Shown here piece by piece: positions 59,994 through 64,000 of a DNA stretch of 64,000 nucleotides; the stretch's first letter is position 1; each line of letters starts with the position of its first letter. Below the pieces are notes generated by a model. That model was not told the DNA's origin, ran no database searches, and saw nothing but the letters and a program-made list of their open reading frames with translations. The translations under genes and the position numbers were made by a program. Source of the stretch: Epiperipatus broadwayi (lineage: Eukaryota > Onychophora > Udeonychophora > Euonychophora > Peripatidae); the NCBI GenBank assembly GCA_028023455.1, contig JAQFVV010012544.1, positions 622,001 to 686,000 on the forward strand. The letters are read 5' to 3'.

Positions 59994-60502
59994 TAATATA
60001 TATATTGAATTGAAAGCTTTTATAGATTATTATTATAATAATGAATAGAAATGACCATATAAAATCCATTAAATAGAGATAAACTTTAATCTTTGATGTT
60101 TCCAAGAAATTATCAAGTACTACTAATGGACAATTCTTGAGGCTAAGCTCGTTTTTTTCATAAATCTATAATATCTCTTTGTTAGAAGTCTGTTGGTGAG
60201 GTAAAAGAGGTTGTCTTTTATTTTAAACCTAATTTCTTATATAAATTTAAACACAGAAAGCTATTTTTTATAGTTGTGAGAATGTGAAAGAATAGCGTTT
60301 TCTTGAAATTCTGCAAATAATATTTTTAACTTCTTCAGAGAGTTGTATATGTTGAATGAAATATTTCTCTGGATTGTTATAATAATAAATAGAAATAAAG
60401 AGATAGTGACCACTAAATAGAGATAAACTTTAACCTTTGATGTCACCAAGAAATATTCAACTACTAGTAATTGACAATTCTTGAAGTTAAGCAAGTTTTT
60501 CT
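59994..60502 (-). repeat. Direct duplication, units about 350 bp apart
   Basis: 59994-60157 and 60344-60502 share AATAGAGATAAACTTTAA, then CTTTGATGT, CCAAGAAAT and GACAATTCTTGA. The minus-strand translations are similar (TSKIKVYLYL versus TSKVKVYLYL), but the frames are hydrophobic and A/T-driven, so I do not call genes. Confidence 0.7.
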
Positions 60503-63156
60503 CCTAAACCTATATTAATGGAAACTGAGTGGAGAGATGCATAAAAGTAGGATTATATAAATGATAATATAGCTATATTACAATAACACAGCTTAGGATA
60601 TGATTTAGATAAATTATATTTTCAAAGCTATTAAATTTAGCATATTCTAAATTCTATATAGATAAATGATGATTGTTGATGATATGAACCATTCAGAAAA
60701 CTGTCACCTTTTATATTAATTATGTTTAAGAATATTCATAATTATAGGATATACTTAAAACAAACAAATTATTTCTGGAGGATGATAACATTGTAGTCTA
60801 TGTTTCTTCTGCTAGATATCTCTTGTAATGATCCACTTGCACCAGTATGCCAACTTTTATCATCAAGAGAAGTCTGTTAAGACATAGTAAATGTTTTGTT
60901 AAGTGCATCTTACTTATTAATCAATTTTTATAATGGCTCAAATGTTAGAACAATGGCAGGGAAAACAGTTAAAATGCATAAAACAGCTTAGAAGCAAGCT
61001 GTTTTGGGGAAAACCCAAATTTATTAGTCATTTAATTGAAATCTCAGATTTACCACATCCCAAATATTGTGATAAGTGAAGTGCAATGCCAAGATACTGC
61101 TGATATTTTTTTGGATGCATTCAGCATTTTTTACTCAAAATTCATTGTAACATTAAGACATTTTAACTATAATTCTCAATTGTTTGTATGATGCAGTAAA
61201 AAAAGTTTCTTAATATGCTACCAAAAGAGAAGTGCAAAATTGACCATGACAACATACCAGCAAACAAAGTTTTGAGTATAGTTACAATTTTTAATTAAAT
61301 TTAGTATATCCCAGATTATCTATCAGACATTTTCTCCCAATCTTGTTTCATATGATTTCTTTTTAGTCCTTTGAAGGAAACAATGCTTCAAAATTTTTTT
61401 GCAGGTTTAGATGGGTGATGAAAACCATCATAGCTATTAAAAGATATTATTTTGCAAGAAATTTCAAATTTTTAAAAAAATGAAAAACACATTTAAATGG
61501 ATTATACTCTGAAGGGATTTAATTTGTATCACCTAGACATAAATATACAATTTATTATTACAAAATTCCTATTATTTTTATGTACTGCTTCATGTGCATT
61601 TTGCTACTTCCTAGTTTAATAAATATAAATGGCCAAAACAAATATATTTAAACATTTTGCTAACTCCAGAATTAATGCAAAGCAACATGATCACTTTGCT
61701 TTTGAATTACTGATGATGAGTACCAAATACTCTGCACTATTCAGACTTCATTCACAAGTTTTTTTCCTAAGTATTAATTATATTTCCAGATACAAAATAT
61801 AACCCTGAAATTCTAAAGCAAAGGTATAATTTATGAAACATAGGCTATGATAATGAATATTAAATTTTGATTAAAGGATATCTCCCACAACTTATTTTGA
61901 TCTCTTTCAATTTTTACAGTAGTTTTCCCATTATAATATCTTGTTCTAGTTTGCAGAAGACATAGACATTAAGAATAGTATCACAAACACTTCCTAATCT
62001 TATTTAACTAAACATATAAAATATTTATATGTGTGAGAATAGGATTAAAATAATAATAGACTAGTTAAGTAATAAATAACATATTTATTAAAGTAATTAG
62101 CACTAATAATAAAGACTATTAATATGAGCATCATAATCAGAGATATATCTCTCTTACATCATTTGAAATAATACGTGGGTTTGATACATTTCTGATATAT
62201 AATTAAAGTTAATTAAATCTTAACTAATTTTTTACTGCTTATCATTACACATGTAATTATTATCTACAATATCTGACAAATGAAAGAAATTTACTCACAT
62301 TAAAGATTAAATAATAATAATATGGACATTGATATTAAATTGTATATGCTACAATTTCAAAACACAGAAACAAAATTTTAACACAAAAATAAAAAAAGAT
62401 TTACATATATAGCAAATATACTTAAATATATTGCAAAAAGAAATTATAACTAATAAAACTTTTATTCAAAGTCCATTTAATTATAATATAAACATTTTAT
62501 GCCTGTTTTTAACGTTTTAAATACAAATATGTTATAAAATATAGTCATAATCAATTTGAAGGTTTCAAAGATTCTCTAGTTGGTCTGTTACTTCCTTGGT
62601 TTTGACAGGTCACTATGGGTTTACCAATTTTAGTTTCCACTATTTGATTTGATTAGACTGATTATTAACTTGTAGTATGATTTGAAAATATTCTGCTTGG
62701 GTTTACATCTTCTTTTGCAGTAGATAGAACTCATTCAGTGAAGCAAATCACTTCTGAATAAAACAACCATTTCCAAAACCTATACTAGGTTTAGGTATGT
62801 TATCTATCTCTCCTAGGCTCTACATAATCAAAAAAATGATATCTAGTTCACATATAATGGTCTAATCAATTATTTTAAAGAAAGAGAAAGGCTTAAACTT
62901 ATTTTTTTCTCATTATGTAATGATAGTAAACTGACAAATACTTTACTCATTATTAGCTAGGTTTCTTATTGAATTAAAATCAATACATAGGAAACAGCCA
63001 ACAAAATTGATTAACTTATTTATTCATTCAATTTAATTATGATAACTGAATTCTATAGCCAATGATTTATTGCTACTTCTCTGATGTGAAGTGAACTAAT
63101 TTGTTATTAAATTTAATGTAAATATTACCTTATATAATTTCTTAAAATTTCAAATT
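60503..63156. other. AT-rich DNA, nothing recognised
   Basis: No gene, RNA or repeat unit supported in 2.6 kb. Confidence 0.55.

Positions 63157-64000
<844 letters not shown>

Overview
This window is very AT-rich eukaryotic DNA (by eye about three quarters A+T) with no recognisable host gene. It is a repeat landscape: Penelope-like elements (PLEs), LINE fragments, a dead hAT transposase, tRNA-derived SINEs, many fold-back repeats and long unannotatable AT-rich DNA. The repertoire fits an animal genome. From memory the repeat families and tRNA-derived SINEs look like those of an octopus-type cephalopod, but nothing here proves that.

Layout. 1-4.7 kb is featureless except for a weak tRNA-like stretch. 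4.7-6.7 kb holds copies of two repeat families, called A and B here, both folded back on themselves. 9.7 kb has a hairpin repeat and 10.45 kb a SINE. 14.6-15.8 kb is a 1.2 kb inverted repeat with tRNA-like arms around a decayed PLE GIY-YIG domain. 16.4-17.0 kb is a LINE reverse-transcriptase fragment. 17-26 kb is mostly plain AT-rich DNA. 26.3-34 kb is dense in repeats: a palindrome with a hammerhead ribozyme motif at its centre, family C (a second hammerhead and a LINE-like reading frame), more family A and B, and a perfect 52 bp palindrome. 35.0-37.0 kb is a dead hAT-like transposase. 38-40 kb has more family A and another hairpin. 43.5-48.8 kb has two SINEs, a tandem duplication and nested inverted repeats. 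52.1-53.3 kb is an old PLE whose RT and GIY-YIG parts are still readable. 55.1-59.8 kb is the most striking part: two family A copies followed by two abutting palindromes of about 1.9 kb, each made of head-to-head copies of the C-terminal (GIY-YIG) half of a PLE. 63.2-63.5 kb is a long GATA/GACA microsatellite.

Two points stand out. First, family A encodes a type I hammerhead ribozyme on one strand: core CTGATGA, a 5-bp stem II, GAAA, a 3-bp stem III, and a stem I that starts TTGG/CCAA. Most copies are mutated, but those at 29.4 and 38.1 kb keep every core residue. Family C (27.2 kb) and the 26.4 kb palindrome carry separate hammerheads. Second, the twin PLE palindromes both break at the same protein position, the FLD motif just after the RT domain, although they come from clearly different PLE subfamilies. 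Hammerhead ribozymes are known in PLEs and related retrozymes, so family A and the PLE fragments may belong to one system, but that link is inference.
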